This document shows positions 40,575 to 50,026 of a DNA stretch of 64,000 nt, piece after piece. The notes under the pieces are model-generated. The model had not been told where the DNA came from, searched no databases, and worked only from the letters and a program-made list of their open reading frames with translations. Origin of the DNA: Paludibacteraceae bacterium (GTDB lineage: Bacteria > Bacteroidota > Bacteroidia > Bacteroidales > Paludibacteraceae); contig JAGALP010000003.1 of the NCBI GenBank assembly GCA_017625155.1, positions 371,275 through 435,274 of the forward strand, given 5' to 3'. Every line of letters begins with the position of its first letter. Positions within the stretch are counted from its first letter, which is position 1. Both the position numbers and the translations under genes were made by a program.

Positions 40575-41483
40575 ATGAAAAAAGTATTAAGCGTGTTGAT
40601 GGTCTTGGTATTGACTACTATGTGTGCATTGGCAAAAGATGAATCTAAATCTACTGTGCAACGCATTAGAGTTAATCATAAAGGAATAACACCCGCTTCG
40701 TCATGGGAGAAGCTGGAATTAGGCGTTCAAGTCGGCGTGGGTTTTCATTTGGGCACAAATAGTCCTACAGATGGTTATACACGTGTGTTCCAAAATGCGC
40801 TTACACAACAAGAAACTTCAGAGGATATGGTGAGATTGGGAGAGAAAGTGCCTATGATGGAAACTTTTGGATTAGTGGCTCGCTATTCGTTTGACTGCCA
40901 TTGGGCGATTCTGTTGCAAGGTATGCGTCAGCGCATGTATTTTAGAGATGTTGTAGGTAGTTTTGATGCGCAATATGGTGGCAAATTAGAAAATGTACCA
41001 TATCCAAGCGGTACGTATTACTACAATGCGATGTGGGATCTTGACTTTACGGCGGAGTATAACATCCTGCCTTATGGTTTGGCAGTGCATCGTCCAAGTG
41101 GAATTAAGGGAGCGCAGATGCGCATTTATCCTGCTACTCCATATGTGTTGTTTGGTGTGGGAGTTGCTCTTTCTAACAAAGAAGTACCAGCGCGTCAGTC
41201 GGATGAAGGATCGATGTTTCCTATGATTCGTCCTGCCGATGGAAATCTGGCAGCTAATGTATATATTCCTTTGGGTGTTGGTGTTAAATGGCGTATAGAT
41301 TATAATTGGCAGTTGAAAGCTGCGTGCCAATATCACTTGGGATTTGGGCATGATCCTTCAGGTGCTACTAAGGGGGCTATTGCCTATGAAAACTTAGCTT
41401 CAGGAGCTTGGCATAATGTTGTTCTTAATATAGGTGTGGTTTACAACTTCGGAAAACACAAGCGCATGCTTGTGGATTATTAA
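40575..41483 (+). CDS. Outer-membrane beta-barrel protein (first of two paralogues)
   Basis: 302 residues from MKKVLSV, with a signal peptide (about 1-20, TTMCALA). The mature chain has barrel strands: LELGVQVGVGFHLG, AMWDLDFTAEYNILPYG, TPYVLFGVGVALS and VYIPLGVGVKWRIDYNWQLKAACQY, ending VVLNIGVVYNFGKHK. The pattern W-D-x-T-A-E-Y-N / T-P-Y-x-x-x-G-x-G is shared with the next gene, so they are tandem duplicates. Small barrels of this kind commonly precede uppS and bamA in Bacteroidetes (DUF6089-like); function unknown. Confidence 0.75.
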   Translation: MKKVLSVLMVLVLTTMCALAKDESKSTVQRIRVNHKGITPASSWEKLELGVQVGVGFHLGTNSPTDGYTRVFQNALTQQETSEDMVRLGEKVPMMETFGLVARYSFDCHWAILLQGMRQRMYFRDVVGSFDAQYGGKLENVPYPSGTYYYNAMWDLDFTAEYNILPYGLAVHRPSGIKGAQMRIYPATPYVLFGVGVALSNKEVPARQSDEGSMFPMIRPADGNLAANVYIPLGVGVKWRIDYNWQLKAACQYHLGFGHDPSGATKGAIAYENLASGAWHNVVLNIGVVYNFGKHKRMLVDY

Positions 41484-41510
41484 ACGATATAATTGCTAGG
41501 GCGGTTGAAG

Positions 41511-42251
41511 ATGATTGTTCGTGCAAATCACGTTTTTCTGCTTTGTTTGCTTTTAGTATTGTGTTCTGTAGCTTGTATGGCAGATAATCGTATGTATCGC
41601 CACGAGTTGGGTGTGCAGGCTGGAGCTGGTTATTATGTAGGTGAGTTAGCGCCACATATTTTTCAGAGTACGCGTGAGGTGTATGGTGTGCAATTTAGGT
41701 ATAAGTTTGATCAACGTTGGGCATTGCAAACGAAACTTCAGCGGCAACGTGTTGCCAACAAGATAGAGGTCAATCAAGAGTTGGGGATAACAAGCAGTGG
41801 CTTGTGTCAGAACCCAATGTGGCATTGGGATGTAACGGCAGAGTATAATTTTTTTCGTTTTGGTCATCGAGGATATGATTATCGTGTAAAATCAATCACG
41901 CCTTATATCTTCTTGGGAATAGGGGCAAGCCTATATAACTACTATGGCGATCAGTTTGATGAAGTGACTTACCCAAAGTTGGGGGATAATATGAAATGTG
42001 GAATATATTTCCCCGTAGGTGTAGGATTGAAATGGAAGTTTGCGGATAGATGGCAGTTACAAGCTGCATGGCAGCATAATGTGTATGTTTATAATGGTGA
42101 CGCGTTAGAAGGTTTGGATGCATACAATGATATCCATAATCTAAACGGAAGCAATATAATGAACAATGATATAGCCTCTACAATCACGGTGGGTATTGTA
42201 TTTGAGTTTGGTAAGGGGAAGAAGATATGTGCGTTTTGTAGAGATGAGTAG
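41511..42251 (+). CDS. Outer-membrane beta-barrel protein (second paralogue, DUF6089-like)
   Basis: 246 residues from the ATG at 41511 (the TTG at 41493 adds a poor N-terminus). Signal peptide about 1-25 (LLLVLCSVACMA). Strands mirror the upstream gene: HELGVQAGAGYYVGEL, MWHWDVTAEYNFFRFG, ITPYIFLGIGASLY, IYFPVGVGLKWKFADRWQLQAAW, ending TITVGIVFEFGKGKK. It ends eight bases before uppS, making it part of the uppS-bamA-skp transcription unit. Possibly a barrel assembled early by Bam (inference). Confidence 0.75.
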   Translation: MIVRANHVFLLCLLLVLCSVACMADNRMYRHELGVQAGAGYYVGELAPHIFQSTREVYGVQFRYKFDQRWALQTKLQRQRVANKIEVNQELGITSSGLCQNPMWHWDVTAEYNFFRFGHRGYDYRVKSITPYIFLGIGASLYNYYGDQFDEVTYPKLGDNMKCGIYFPVGVGLKWKFADRWQLQAAWQHNVYVYNGDALEGLDAYNDIHNLNGSNIMNNDIASTITVGIVFEFGKGKKICAFCRDE

Positions 42252-42258
42252 TTGAACG

Positions 42259-42999
42259 ATGAGTTATAAAGAGCAGATACTACAAGATAGAATACCACGT
42301 CATATTGCCATCATTATGGATGGTAATGGTAGGTGGGCGAAGCGTCAAGGCATGGCGCGCATGTTCGGTCATCGTCAAGGTGTAGAAACGGTGCATCGTA
42401 TCACTGAGGCTGCGGCAGAACTGGGCATTGAATACTTGACGTTGTATGCTTTTTCTACAGAGAATTGGAATCGCCCCAAGGAGGAGGTGGATGCGCTGAT
42501 GGCTTTGTTGGTGGATACTATCGCCAAAGAAACGCCTACGTTGATGAAGAATAATATCCGTCTTCAAACCATAGGGGATATTGGTCGTTTGCCCCAAGCA
42601 ACGCATGACAAGTTTGTGGCATGTATCGAACAAACGAACCAAAATACAGGTCTGACATTAGTCATAGCATTGAGTTATAGTGCGCGTTGGGAACTTATCC
42701 AGGCAGCCCGTCAGATTGCTCAAGCTGTTCAACATAATAAAATGTTGGTAGAGGATATCAACGAAGAAACTATTTCTGCTCATCTTACTACTCGTGATAT
42801 GCCCGACCCTGACTTGTTGATTCGTACGAGTGGCGAATTGCGTATTAGTAATTTCTTGTTGTGGCAATTGGCATATGCAGAATTGTATTTTACCGATTGT
42901 TTGTGGCCAGAGTTTACAGAGGAGGAATTCTACCATGCAATAGTTGATTATCAACATCGTGAACGCAGATTTGGAAAAACCAGTGAGCAAGTTCGTTAA
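42259..42999 (+). CDS. uppS: Isoprenyl transferase (undecaprenyl diphosphate synthase)
   Basis: 246 residues. cis-Prenyltransferase motifs: [14 protein letters not shown] (catalytic Asp), [27 protein letters not shown], and the C-terminal [22 protein letters not shown] with the Arg residues that bind pyrophosphate. It makes the C55 lipid carrier for peptidoglycan and O-antigen. The end of the gene overlaps the start of bamA. Confidence 0.96.
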   Translation: MSYKEQILQDRIPRHIAIIMDGNGRWAKRQGMARMFGHRQGVETVHRITEAAAELGIEYLTLYAFSTENWNRPKEEVDALMALLVDTIAKETPTLMKNNIRLQTIGDIGRLPQATHDKFVACIEQTNQNTGLTLVIALSYSARWELIQAARQIAQAVQHNKMLVEDINEETISAHLTTRDMPDPDLLIRTSGELRISNFLLWQLAYAELYFTDCLWPEFTEEEFYHAIVDYQHRERRFGKTSEQVR

Positions 43000-45610
43000 C
43001 ATATTGTTTATTCTTCTCATGGCCATCCCGATGGCTGCGCAGGTGGATACATCTTCTGTATATACGGATACAGTGGATGCGCTTACAGTTGTCCCTACGA
43101 TAGAATATACTATGCAACGCAAAACGTATGAGATTGCGGGTATTTCTGTCACTGGTGCTGATAGTTATGAGGATTTTGTGTTGATAGGTTTTTCTGGCTT
43201 AGCAGTTGGGGATAAGATAGAGGTGCCTGGTGACCAAATCACAAAGTCTCTCAAGCGTTTTTGGAAGCAGGGTTTGTTCTCTGATGTGAAATTCAAAGCA
43301 ACAAAGATTGAGGGTGATAAGATTTGGTTGGAAATTGCATTGAAACAACGTCCACGTGTATCCGACATTGCTTACAATGGTTTGCGTAAGAGCGAACAAG
43401 AAGACCTTGAGGTAAAGGTTGGTATTCAAAAAGGTGGGCAGATGACCCCCGATTTGGCTGATCGCGCGAAGAAGATAGTCAAAGGGTATTTGGATGAAAA
43501 AGGCTTTTATAATGCCGAAATTCAGGTGTTGCAATTCAATGATCAAGACCATCCAGGGTATGTGAAAGTTGCTATCAATATAGATAAAAAGGACAAAATT
43601 CGTGTTGGACGTCTTTATATTACTGGTAATGAGGCATTGTCGCATAACAAAATCAACCAAGTAATGAAGAAAACCAATGATAATCACATTATCAATCTCT
43701 TTCAAACTAAGAAGTTTGTCGCCAATGAGTTTGAGAATGACAAGAAACTGGTGATAGAGAAATATAATGAAATTGGTTATCGCGATGCTGTCATTCTAGC
43801 CGATAGCGTGGTGCCTTCTAAGGAGGATTCTACTCGAGTAGATGTTTATATGACTATAGATGAGGGTAATAAGTATTTCTTCCGTGATATTACATGGGTC
43901 GGAAATACCGTCTATCCTTATGAATATCTCAACGCAGTGTTGGGTATCAAGAAAGGAGATACCTACAACCTCAAGGAACTGAACAAACGACTGAACGAGG
44001 ATGATGATGCTGTGGCTAAGTTATATACTGACCAAGGTTATCTGTTCTTTAGCGTTGACCCTGTGGAAGTGCATATCGATAATGACTCAATTGACTTTGA
44101 GATGCGTATGTATGAGGGTAAGCCTGCGACGATTAATGAGATTAATATAGTAGGTAACACGCGCGTGTACGAGCACGTAGTGCGTCGTGAGCTATATACC
44201 AAACCCGGCCAACTCTACAGCCAGTCCGATATCATGCGTTCGCTTCGTGAGTTGGCACAGATGGGACACTTCGATCAAGAAAAACTCGTGCCTGATATTC
44301 AACCTAATCCAGAAGATGGTACGGTGGATATCACCTATCAATTGGAAACTAAATCCAGCGACCAAATCGAGTTTTCGCTCGGTTGGGGTGCAACGGGTCT
44401 TGTTGGCTCTTTAGGTCTGAAGTTCACCAACTTTGCTATCCAAAACCTCTTTAACCCCAAGAGTTATCGTATAGTGCCTCAAGGTGAAGGACAAACTTTC
44501 AGTATCAATGCACGCACCAATGGTGTGTACTATACCTCGGCATCCATCAGTTTCTTAGAGCCTTGGCTTGGCGGAAAACGACCTAACTCGTTGAGTGCTA
44601 ATATCTTCTTTGCCTCGCAAACGGGTTACTCCGACCGCTATTATAAGGCATACGAGAATCTCTATAACAACTACTACTATAACTACAACTACTACGGTCA
44701 ATCCGATTACTACCAACAATTACAAGAGTCCGAGGCCGATCCCGATAAGTATCTCCGTACATTCGGTGTGAGTATAGGTTATGGTAAGCGACTCAGTTGG
44801 CCCGACGATTATTTCTCGTTCTACGGCGAGTTGAGTTATCAGTTGTATATGTTGAAGGATTGGCCATATATGATCCTAACGGATGGAAATAGCCATAATT
44901 TTGCATTGAATTTGCAACTCTCACGCTCCAGTATTGATAACCCAATCTATACACGTCGTGGTTCGCAATTTACTATCGGTCTGAAGATTACACCGCCTTA
45001 TTCACTCATCAAGGGGACAACAGATGCGCAATATGCACAAATGACTACCTCCGAGAAATACAATCTGTTGGAGTATCACAAGTGGCGTTTCTCTGGTAAA
45101 GTGTTTACTCCGCTAACTCCAGATTCGAAATTAATCTTGATGACGCGTGCTGAATTTGGCTATCTTGGGCATTACAACAAGAATGCTAAATCCCCATTCG
45201 AAACCTTCTATATGGGTGGTGATGGTATGTCTAGTTACTCAAGTTATTCTACGGAATACATCTCCATGCGTGGTTACCAATCGGGGTCGCTCACGCCGTA
45301 TGATCCTGCGGTGGGACGTAATATGGGATATGTGTACAATAAGTTTACCATGGAGCTTCGTTATCCTATCTCCCTTGAGCAAAATGCTACTATCTGGGCA
45401 TTGGCATTCGTAGAAGCGGGTAACTGTTTCGCGGATATCAAGGACTATAATCCATTCAATCTCAAGCGTTCTGCTGGTGTAGGTGTACGCCTCTTCTTGC
45501 CAATGTTCGGACTTATGGGTATTGACTGGGGTTGGGGATTCGACCCTATCAATGGTTCTAAACAATATGGTGGCTCACAATTCCACTTCGTACTGGGACA
45601 AGAACTATAA
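42983..45610 (+). CDS. bamA: Outer-membrane protein assembly factor BamA
   Basis: 875 residues from a GTG at 42983, which gives a clean signal peptide ([19 protein letters not shown]); the frame is open from a TTG at 42944 but that adds a charged N-terminus. POTRA domains run to about residue 450 (repeated KxGDxYNLxxL-type turns; [20 protein letters not shown]), and the last ~400 residues are the Omp85 barrel, with [10 protein letters not shown] in place of the canonical VRGF loop and a terminal FHFVLGQEL. It overlaps uppS by 17 bp and is followed by two skp-like chaperone genes, the standard arrangement. Confidence 0.94.
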   Translation: MSKFVNILFILLMAIPMAAQVDTSSVYTDTVDALTVVPTIEYTMQRKTYEIAGISVTGADSYEDFVLIGFSGLAVGDKIEVPGDQITKSLKRFWKQGLFSDVKFKATKIEGDKIWLEIALKQRPRVSDIAYNGLRKSEQEDLEVKVGIQKGGQMTPDLADRAKKIVKGYLDEKGFYNAEIQVLQFNDQDHPGYVKVAINIDKKDKIRVGRLYITGNEALSHNKINQVMKKTNDNHIINLFQTKKFVANEFENDKKLVIEKYNEIGYRDAVILADSVVPSKEDSTRVDVYMTIDEGNKYFFRDITWVGNTVYPYEYLNAVLGIKKGDTYNLKELNKRLNEDDDAVAKLYTDQGYLFFSVDPVEVHIDNDSIDFEMRMYEGKPATINEINIVGNTRVYEHVVRRELYTKPGQLYSQSDIMRSLRELAQMGHFDQEKLVPDIQPNPEDGTVDITYQLETKSSDQIEFSLGWGATGLVGSLGLKFTNFAIQNLFNPKSYRIVPQGEGQTFSINARTNGVYYTSASISFLEPWLGGKRPNSLSANIFFASQTGYSDRYYKAYENLYNNYYYNYNYYGQSDYYQQLQESEADPDKYLRTFGVSIGYGKRLSWPDDYFSFYGELSYQLYMLKDWPYMILTDGNSHNFALNLQLSRSSIDNPIYTRRGSQFTIGLKITPPYSLIKGTTDAQYAQMTTSEKYNLLEYHKWRFSGKVFTPLTPDSKLILMTRAEFGYLGHYNKNAKSPFETFYMGGDGMSSYSSYSTEYISMRGYQSGSLTPYDPAVGRNMGYVYNKFTMELRYPISLEQNATIWALAFVEAGNCFADIKDYNPFNLKRSAGVGVRLFLPMFGLMGIDWGWGFDPINGSKQYGGSQFHFVLGQEL

Positions 45611-45631
45611 TATATATAAATAAGGTGTAAT

Positions 45632-46159
45632 ATGAAACGATATATTTTAATTGCCATTATGGCATTCATCGGGTGGGGGACTACCACTCCTTTGTTCGGA
45701 CAAAAGTTTTCAGTAGCATATGTTGATATGCAATACATTTTGAAGAATCTGCCTATGTATGAAACTGCTAATGAGCAACTTAATATGATTTCCAAACGTT
45801 GGCAAAAGGAGATAGATGCTTTGCAACAAGAACTACAGATCCTGACGACCAACTATCAAACCGAGCAGATTTTCCTCTCCGCTGAGATGAAACAGCGTCG
45901 CGAAGACGAAATTCTGCAAAAGGAACAGCAATTACTAGAACTCAAACGCACATATTTTGGACAAGATGGCGAGTGGTATAAAAAACGCGAGTCACTTCTC
46001 AAACCTATTCAAGATGAGATATATACTGCTATTCAGGACATTGCAAATGAGAAGCGTTATGACGTAGTCAAAGACCGTTCTGCAGAACCAAGCCTCATCT
46101 ATATGTCAAGCAAATTGGATATTTCTGACCAAGTGTTGGAGAAATTAGGCGCAAAATAA
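45632..46159 (+). CDS. OmpH/Skp family periplasmic chaperone (first copy)
   Basis: 175 residues. Signal peptide (about 1-24, FGQ), then KFSAVAYVDMQYILKNLPMYETAN, matching the OmpH N-terminal strand, and a long coiled coil (about 55-130, rich in Q, E, K) followed by a short beta segment (YDVVKDRSAEPSLIYM). Skp-type trimers carry unfolded barrels to Bam. Compared with the second copy it has a longer coiled coil and a charged tail. An 11-bp tandem array begins 10 bp after its stop. Confidence 0.92.
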   Translation: MKRYILIAIMAFIGWGTTTPLFGQKFSVAYVDMQYILKNLPMYETANEQLNMISKRWQKEIDALQQELQILTTNYQTEQIFLSAEMKQRREDEILQKEQQLLELKRTYFGQDGEWYKKRESLLKPIQDEIYTAIQDIANEKRYDVVKDRSAEPSLIYMSSKLDISDQVLEKLGAK

Positions 46160-46168
46160 CTGTTCGCA

Positions 46169-46212
46169 CCGCACAATAACCGCACTATTACCGCACAATA
46201 ACCGCACAATTC
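46169..46212. repeat. Four-unit 11-bp tandem array
   Basis: CCGCACAATAA, CCGCACTATTA, CCGCACAATAA, CCGCACAATTC at 46169, 46180, 46191 and 46202, between the two skp-like genes. The unit nearly matches the reverse complement of the unit at 35183-35237. Confidence 0.8.
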
Positions 46213-46270
46213 GTATGCCCGTGTCATACTCGTAGTATAGAAACAATAACATTAAAAAGATAAAAGAACA

Positions 46271-46762
46271 ATGAAAAAAATCATTTTTATGCTTGCTTTG
46301 GCATTGCCTATCCTTGCAAGCGCACAAAAAATTGGACACGTTAACTCACAAGAGATTATGGCTTTGATGCCTGAAACCAAACAAGCAGGTGCCAAATTAG
46401 ACTCTTTGCAATCTTCTTATGAACTTCAACTTGCAAATATGCAAGAAGAGTTGAGCAAAAAAGTGGCTGAGTTCCAGCAACAACAAGCTACTATGACTGC
46501 TGGTGTTCGTGAGTTCCGTCAACAAGAGTTGGCTGAAATGGAGCAACGTATGCAAATGTTCTATCAAACCATTCAACAAGATTTGCAAGCTAAGCAAGTT
46601 GAGTATCTACAACCTGTTCGTGCTAAATTATTGGAGGCAATCAACAAAGTGGGTGCCGCTCAAAGTTGCACTTACGTGATGGATCAAGCTGCGATGCTAT
46701 ACATTGCTCCTGATGCACTTGACTTGACATCTGCTGTCAAAGCAGAATTAGGCATCAAGTAA
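46271..46762 (+). CDS. OmpH/Skp family periplasmic chaperone (second copy)
   Basis: 163 residues: signal peptide (about 1-18, LPILASA), KIGHVNSQEIMALMPETKQA, a coiled coil (about 45-120, including MQEELSKKVAEFQQQQATM) and a C-terminal beta piece with YVMDQAAMLYIAPDALDLT, a close match to Bacteroidetes OmpH. Tandem copies after bamA are normal in this phylum. A 41-codon gene starts at its stop codon (TAATG). Confidence 0.93.
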   Translation: MKKIIFMLALALPILASAQKIGHVNSQEIMALMPETKQAGAKLDSLQSSYELQLANMQEELSKKVAEFQQQQATMTAGVREFRQQELAEMEQRMQMFYQTIQQDLQAKQVEYLQPVRAKLLEAINKVGAAQSCTYVMDQAAMLYIAPDALDLTSAVKAELGIK

Positions 46763-46887
46763 TGGCTGACGGCTATTTGGAATCACACTATGCTGAATAC
46801 GAACAACGTAAAGCAGCATGGCTCAAAAAAAAGAAAAAAAACAGGCCTCGTCCCTTGGTTGAAAAACCAGAGGACGAAGCCTTGTAA
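46762..46887 (+). CDS. Small basic hypothetical protein (41 residues)
   Basis: The ATG shares its first base with the stop of the upstream skp-like gene (TAATG), which favours coupled translation. The protein begins MADGYLESHYAEYEQRKAAW, then a lysine-rich run and RPRPLVEKPEDEAL. The N-terminal Y-L-E-x-H-Y-x-E-Y-E-x-R-K-A-A-W pattern looks constrained rather than random, and I recall similar short ORFs in other Bacteroidales, but no function is known. It is too short for most gene finders. Confidence 0.6.
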   Translation: MADGYLESHYAEYEQRKAAWLKKKKKNRPRPLVEKPEDEAL

Positions 46888-46893
46888 ATACTC

Positions 46894-46921
46894 ATAATTC
46901 TTAATTCAAAATTCATAATTA
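46894..46921 (+). repeat. Four-unit heptamer array abutting the MFS start codon
   Basis: ATAATTC, TTAATTC, AAAATTC, ATAATTA in exact 7-bp register; its last A is the first base of the start codon. Confidence 0.7.
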
Positions 46922-48294
46922 TGACAAAAGCTTTGCAATCTACTCTCCGCGACTCCGCCATTGCACGTTGGACGGTGCTTATTCTGGTGGCATCGATGAT
47001 GTTCTTTGCGTACATGTTCGTGGATATTCTTTCTCCATTGGCATCTGTTCTCAACGACACACTCGGTTGGGACCAAGGCGTCTTTGGTACATATGCTTCT
47101 GCGGAGTATATTCTCTGTGTCTTTGGATTCCTCATTTTTGCAGGAATCATCCTCGATAAGATGGGCGTTCGCTTCACGGGCTTGCTTTCTGCGGGCTTGA
47201 TGGTGCTCGGTGCGTCTATCAAATATATCGGTATCTCCGACTGGTTTGATGCCAACAATATCGTATGGCTCAACTCTTGGTGGACAGCTATGCCAGGTTC
47301 TGCTAAGATGGCAGCTTTCGGATTTATGATCTTCGGCTGCGGCTGCGAGATGGCGGGTACTACGGTTAGTAAGATTCTCGCTAAATGGTTCAAAGGCAAA
47401 GAGATGGCACTTGCTATGGGTCTTGAGATGGCTATCGCTCGTATTGGTGTCTTCGCTGCAATGGCGTTCTCTCCAGCTATCAGCGAGCATTTTGCTGTCA
47501 ATGGTCAACCATCTGTAGTGGCTTCATTGCTTTTCGCAGCCCTCTTGCTCGTGATTGGCTTGCTCAACTTCTTCGTGTTCACTATCATGGACACCAAGTT
47601 CGACAAACAACTCGTGGCTATCGGCGAGGCGACAGATATGCACGACCCTGAGGATGAGTTCCACGTGTCTGACCTAGGTAAGATCTTCTCTAGCAAAATG
47701 TTCTGGATTATCGCGCTCCTGTGCGTATTGTATTATTCAGCTATCTTCCCATTCCAACGCTTTGCAACCAACTTCCTCGAGGAGACATTGATGATCAGCA
47801 ACGCCGAGGCATCTGGCTTGTTCAAATGGTTCCCAATCTTGGCAATGGTGCTGACTCCATTCCTCGGTATGTTCATCGACTACAAGGGTAAAGGCGCTTC
47901 GATGATGATGGTAGGTGCAATTATCATGGTTATTTGCCATAGTATTTTCGCTTTTGTCTTGCCACTTTATCCAAGCAAAACTTTGGCACTCTGCACTATT
48001 CTTGTGTTGGGTGTTAGTTTCTCTTTGGTGCCAGCATCTATGTGGCCATCTGTGCCAAAGATTATCGATGAGAAGATTTTGGGTTCTGCTTATTGCCTCA
48101 TTTTCTGGGTACAGAATATCGGCTTGTGCTTGGTGCCAATGTTGATTGGTACGCTCCGCGTTTCTACCAACGGCTATGTAGTGCCAATGATTGTCTTCGC
48201 TTCGTTTGGTGTCTTGGCATTCTTGCTCAGTCTTGCTCTGAAGGTAGAGGACAAGAAAAAGGGATACGGCTTGGAGCTGCCAAATAAGAAGTAA
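46921..48294 (+). CDS. MFS transporter
   Basis: 457 residues with 12 predicted membrane helices. Typical MFS elements: an N-terminal FVDILSPLASVLNDTLGWDQG segment, ILDKMGVRFTGLLSAGLMV resembling the loop 2-3 motif (G-x-x-x-D-x-x-G), and a central cytoplasmic loop with DPEDEFHVSDLGKIF. C-terminal half includes FLGMFIDYKGKGASMMMVG, a second copy of the loop motif. The closest groups are nitrate/oxalate-type or UhpC-like MFS proteins common in Bacteroidetes; substrate unknown. The start follows a heptamer array. Confidence 0.88.
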   Translation: MTKALQSTLRDSAIARWTVLILVASMMFFAYMFVDILSPLASVLNDTLGWDQGVFGTYASAEYILCVFGFLIFAGIILDKMGVRFTGLLSAGLMVLGASIKYIGISDWFDANNIVWLNSWWTAMPGSAKMAAFGFMIFGCGCEMAGTTVSKILAKWFKGKEMALAMGLEMAIARIGVFAAMAFSPAISEHFAVNGQPSVVASLLFAALLLVIGLLNFFVFTIMDTKFDKQLVAIGEATDMHDPEDEFHVSDLGKIFSSKMFWIIALLCVLYYSAIFPFQRFATNFLEETLMISNAEASGLFKWFPILAMVLTPFLGMFIDYKGKGASMMMVGAIIMVICHSIFAFVLPLYPSKTLALCTILVLGVSFSLVPASMWPSVPKIIDEKILGSAYCLIFWVQNIGLCLVPMLIGTLRVSTNGYVVPMIVFASFGVLAFLLSLALKVEDKKKGYGLELPNKK

Positions 48295-48348
48295 ACAATA
48301 AAAAGAAAATTGTGCACTAACTTGGTGCATAATCAGAAATTACCTATC

Positions 48349-48384
48349 AATCGCCATTTATGTTTTCGGACATAAGTGGCGATT
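48349..48384 (+). terminator. Hairpin downstream of the MFS gene
   Basis: 14-bp arms (48349-48362 and 48371-48384) with one G-T pair around an 8-base loop. No T-tract follows, so termination efficiency is uncertain. A smaller TGCAC/GTGCA stem lies at 48313-48329. Confidence 0.55.
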
Positions 48385-48415
48385 CTGTTATGCAGTATTA
48401 GTAAACAAAATATCG

Positions 48416-48423
48416 TAATTTTG
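48416..48423 (+). promoter_or_regulatory. Possible -7 element of the ECF sigma gene
   Basis: TAATTTTG matches TAnnTTTG, but no TTTG is seen 20 bp upstream. It may be an activated or weak promoter for the sigma-factor operon at 48503. Confidence 0.4.
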
Positions 48424-48502
48424 CTCCAAGAAATGAACCTTTCCTCTTTTCGTGTGTATGCATCTGTGAACAGCAAATGAAAATGATTACTATAACAAAC
48501 TA

Positions 48503-49075
48503 ATGATTACTTTTTGGCGACCATATAAAAGTATTTCGGATGAGGAACTGATGCGACTTGTGCAATGTAGAGAAGAAAAGGCATTCAATGAACTTTGGCA
48601 ACGCTATATGCCTGCTATGCAAAACTTCTTCTTCCGCCGAACAGGTGGAAATCAACTGCTAACAGAAGACCTCACCCAAGACCTTTTCTTGCAACTTTGG
48701 AACGCAAGTGCACAATATCAACTTCCTCAGAAGTTTCGCCCATGGCTATTCACAATTGCATTCAACCTGTTGCGCAATACCTATCGAGATATTGATTATC
48801 AAGCACTTTATACAGCAGATGTGATAGCTACTGCAGAAGAAGCCCAAGAAGACGACACTGCATTGCAAATAGACAACGAGCGACTATTTGAGGCACTGAC
48901 TCACGAACTCAACCAACTCTCCGCTCCAGAACAATTGCTATTTGATCTCCGTTTCACGGATGAACTATCCATCAAAGATATTGCAGCGATATTCAGTATT
49001 CCCGACGGAACTGTGAAATCGCGCCTTCATACACTAATCCTCAAACTACGAAAAAAATTAGAAGACTATGCGTAA
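48503..49075 (+). CDS. ECF RNA polymerase sigma factor
   Basis: 190 residues. Region 2 (about 10-75: ELMRLVQCREEKAFNELWQRY, LTEDLTQDLFLQLW) and region 4 (about 125-185: LSAPEQLLFDLRFTDELSIKDI, FSIPDGTVKSRLHTLILKLRKKL) are clear, with the usual acidic linker. No N-terminal region 1, so an extracytoplasmic-function sigma. The next gene overlaps by eight bases and encodes a small membrane protein, which may act as its anti-sigma partner. Confidence 0.93.
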   Translation: MITFWRPYKSISDEELMRLVQCREEKAFNELWQRYMPAMQNFFFRRTGGNQLLTEDLTQDLFLQLWNASAQYQLPQKFRPWLFTIAFNLLRNTYRDIDYQALYTADVIATAEEAQEDDTALQIDNERLFEALTHELNQLSAPEQLLFDLRFTDELSIKDIAAIFSIPDGTVKSRLHTLILKLRKKLEDYA

Positions 49076-49391
49076 TTTTGAATCACAACTATCTGCGTTC
49101 GGTAAGCACCGATATGCACAAACCAACAAGCACTTACGCCCTGCTGTCAATCCACGCAGACGCGATCGATCACTACTTTGGGTCACAACGCCTGCTGCGG
49201 CTTTGGCAGGAATCATCATTGGCTTGAGCATACAAGTAAATACTGATTTCAAAGAGCAAGTAACTGCGCACTTTGAAGATACCGCAACAAAAACAATCAA
49301 ACAAGTGGTAAAACTGCCAGAGTATTGTTGCTATGATCAGCAACAAGCAATCGAATTGCCAGAGTTCGAATATATTGTTAAACAACTATAA
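49068..49391 (+). CDS. Small single-span membrane protein, candidate anti-sigma partner
   Basis: 107 residues: a basic cytoplasmic N-terminus (RYAQTNKHLRPAVNPRRRDR), one membrane helix (about 37-56, LLWVTTPAAALAGIIIGLSI) and a periplasmic tail with KQVVKLPEYCCYDQQQ containing two adjacent cysteines. No ASD or zinc anti-sigma motif is visible. The 8-bp overlap with the ECF sigma gene and single-span topology fit an anti-sigma role, but this rests on context only. Confidence 0.6.
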   Translation: MRNFESQLSAFGKHRYAQTNKHLRPAVNPRRRDRSLLWVTTPAAALAGIIIGLSIQVNTDFKEQVTAHFEDTATKTIKQVVKLPEYCCYDQQQAIELPEFEYIVKQL

Positions 49392-49402
49392 ATATTACAA
49401 TT

Positions 49403-49903
49403 ATGAAAAAATTAGCATTAATCCTTATGGCAGCCATCACATGCGTGGCGTGTACAAAAAAGGCAGACAATCAAGGTGCTTTAGAAGAAACACCTGTGGA
49501 GCAGACTAATATCTCCAACGACACCACAGAGCAAATTTATACGGTGGTTGAGCAAATGCCAGAGTTCCCAGGTGGTATGGGTGAGTTGATGACATATCTT
49601 GGAGAGAACATCAAGTACCCCTCTAAAGCAAAAGAAAATCAATGGGAAGGACGCACTATTTGCCAGTTTGTAGTTGAAAAAGATGGTTCCATAATCAATG
49701 CTGAGATTGTAAAAAGTAGCGGTTATCAGTTATTAGATGTAGAGGCAATGCGAGTAGTATTGAACATGCCTAATTGGAGTGCAGGAATACAAAATGGTGG
49801 TGATTCTGTGCGTGTAAAATTCACAATACCCGTAACTTTTAAATTACGCAAAAGCGATAAGAAACCTGTTGTCAAAATTGGACAGCAAGACTTTTTTTCA
49901 TAA
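49403..49903 (+). CDS. Lipoprotein with TonB C-terminal domain
   Basis: 166 residues. The signal peptide ends CVAC (lipidated Cys18). After an acidic linker, residues ~48-150 form a TonB C-terminal domain: VVEQMPEFPGGMGELMTYL, IKYPSKAKENQWEGRTICQF, VVEKDGSIINAEIVKSSGYQLLDVEAM, MPNWSAGIQNG and VRVKFTIPVTF. Usual energy transducers anchor this domain by an N-terminal membrane helix and a proline-rich spacer; here both are absent and the domain is on a lipid anchor. It follows the ECF sigma and membrane protein by 11 bp and ends in a strong terminator, so the three form an operon. Confidence 0.85.
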   Translation: MKKLALILMAAITCVACTKKADNQGALEETPVEQTNISNDTTEQIYTVVEQMPEFPGGMGELMTYLGENIKYPSKAKENQWEGRTICQFVVEKDGSIINAEIVKSSGYQLLDVEAMRVVLNMPNWSAGIQNGGDSVRVKFTIPVTFKLRKSDKKPVVKIGQQDFFS

Positions 49904-49935
49904 CGAGAGGGTGTGTCAACCGACACACCCTCGTT
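49902..49935 (+). terminator. Intrinsic terminator of the sigma operon
   Basis: GGGTGTGTC/GACACACCC stem extended by an AACGAG/CTCGTT outer helix with a two-base bulge, followed by ATTTAT. Confidence 0.8.
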
Positions 49936-49972
49936 ATTTATATACACATAGAAAATTTTATATACCCCAAAA

Positions 49973-50004
49973 TTTGTACATCTCGGAAAAAAATAGTAAC
50001 TTTG
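49973..50004 (+). promoter_or_regulatory. Promoter of murF
   Basis: TTTG 49973-49976, 20-bp gap, TAACTTTG 49997-50004; start codon at 50027. Confidence 0.85.
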
Positions 50005-50026
50005 CACCGCGAAATAATATAACGAA

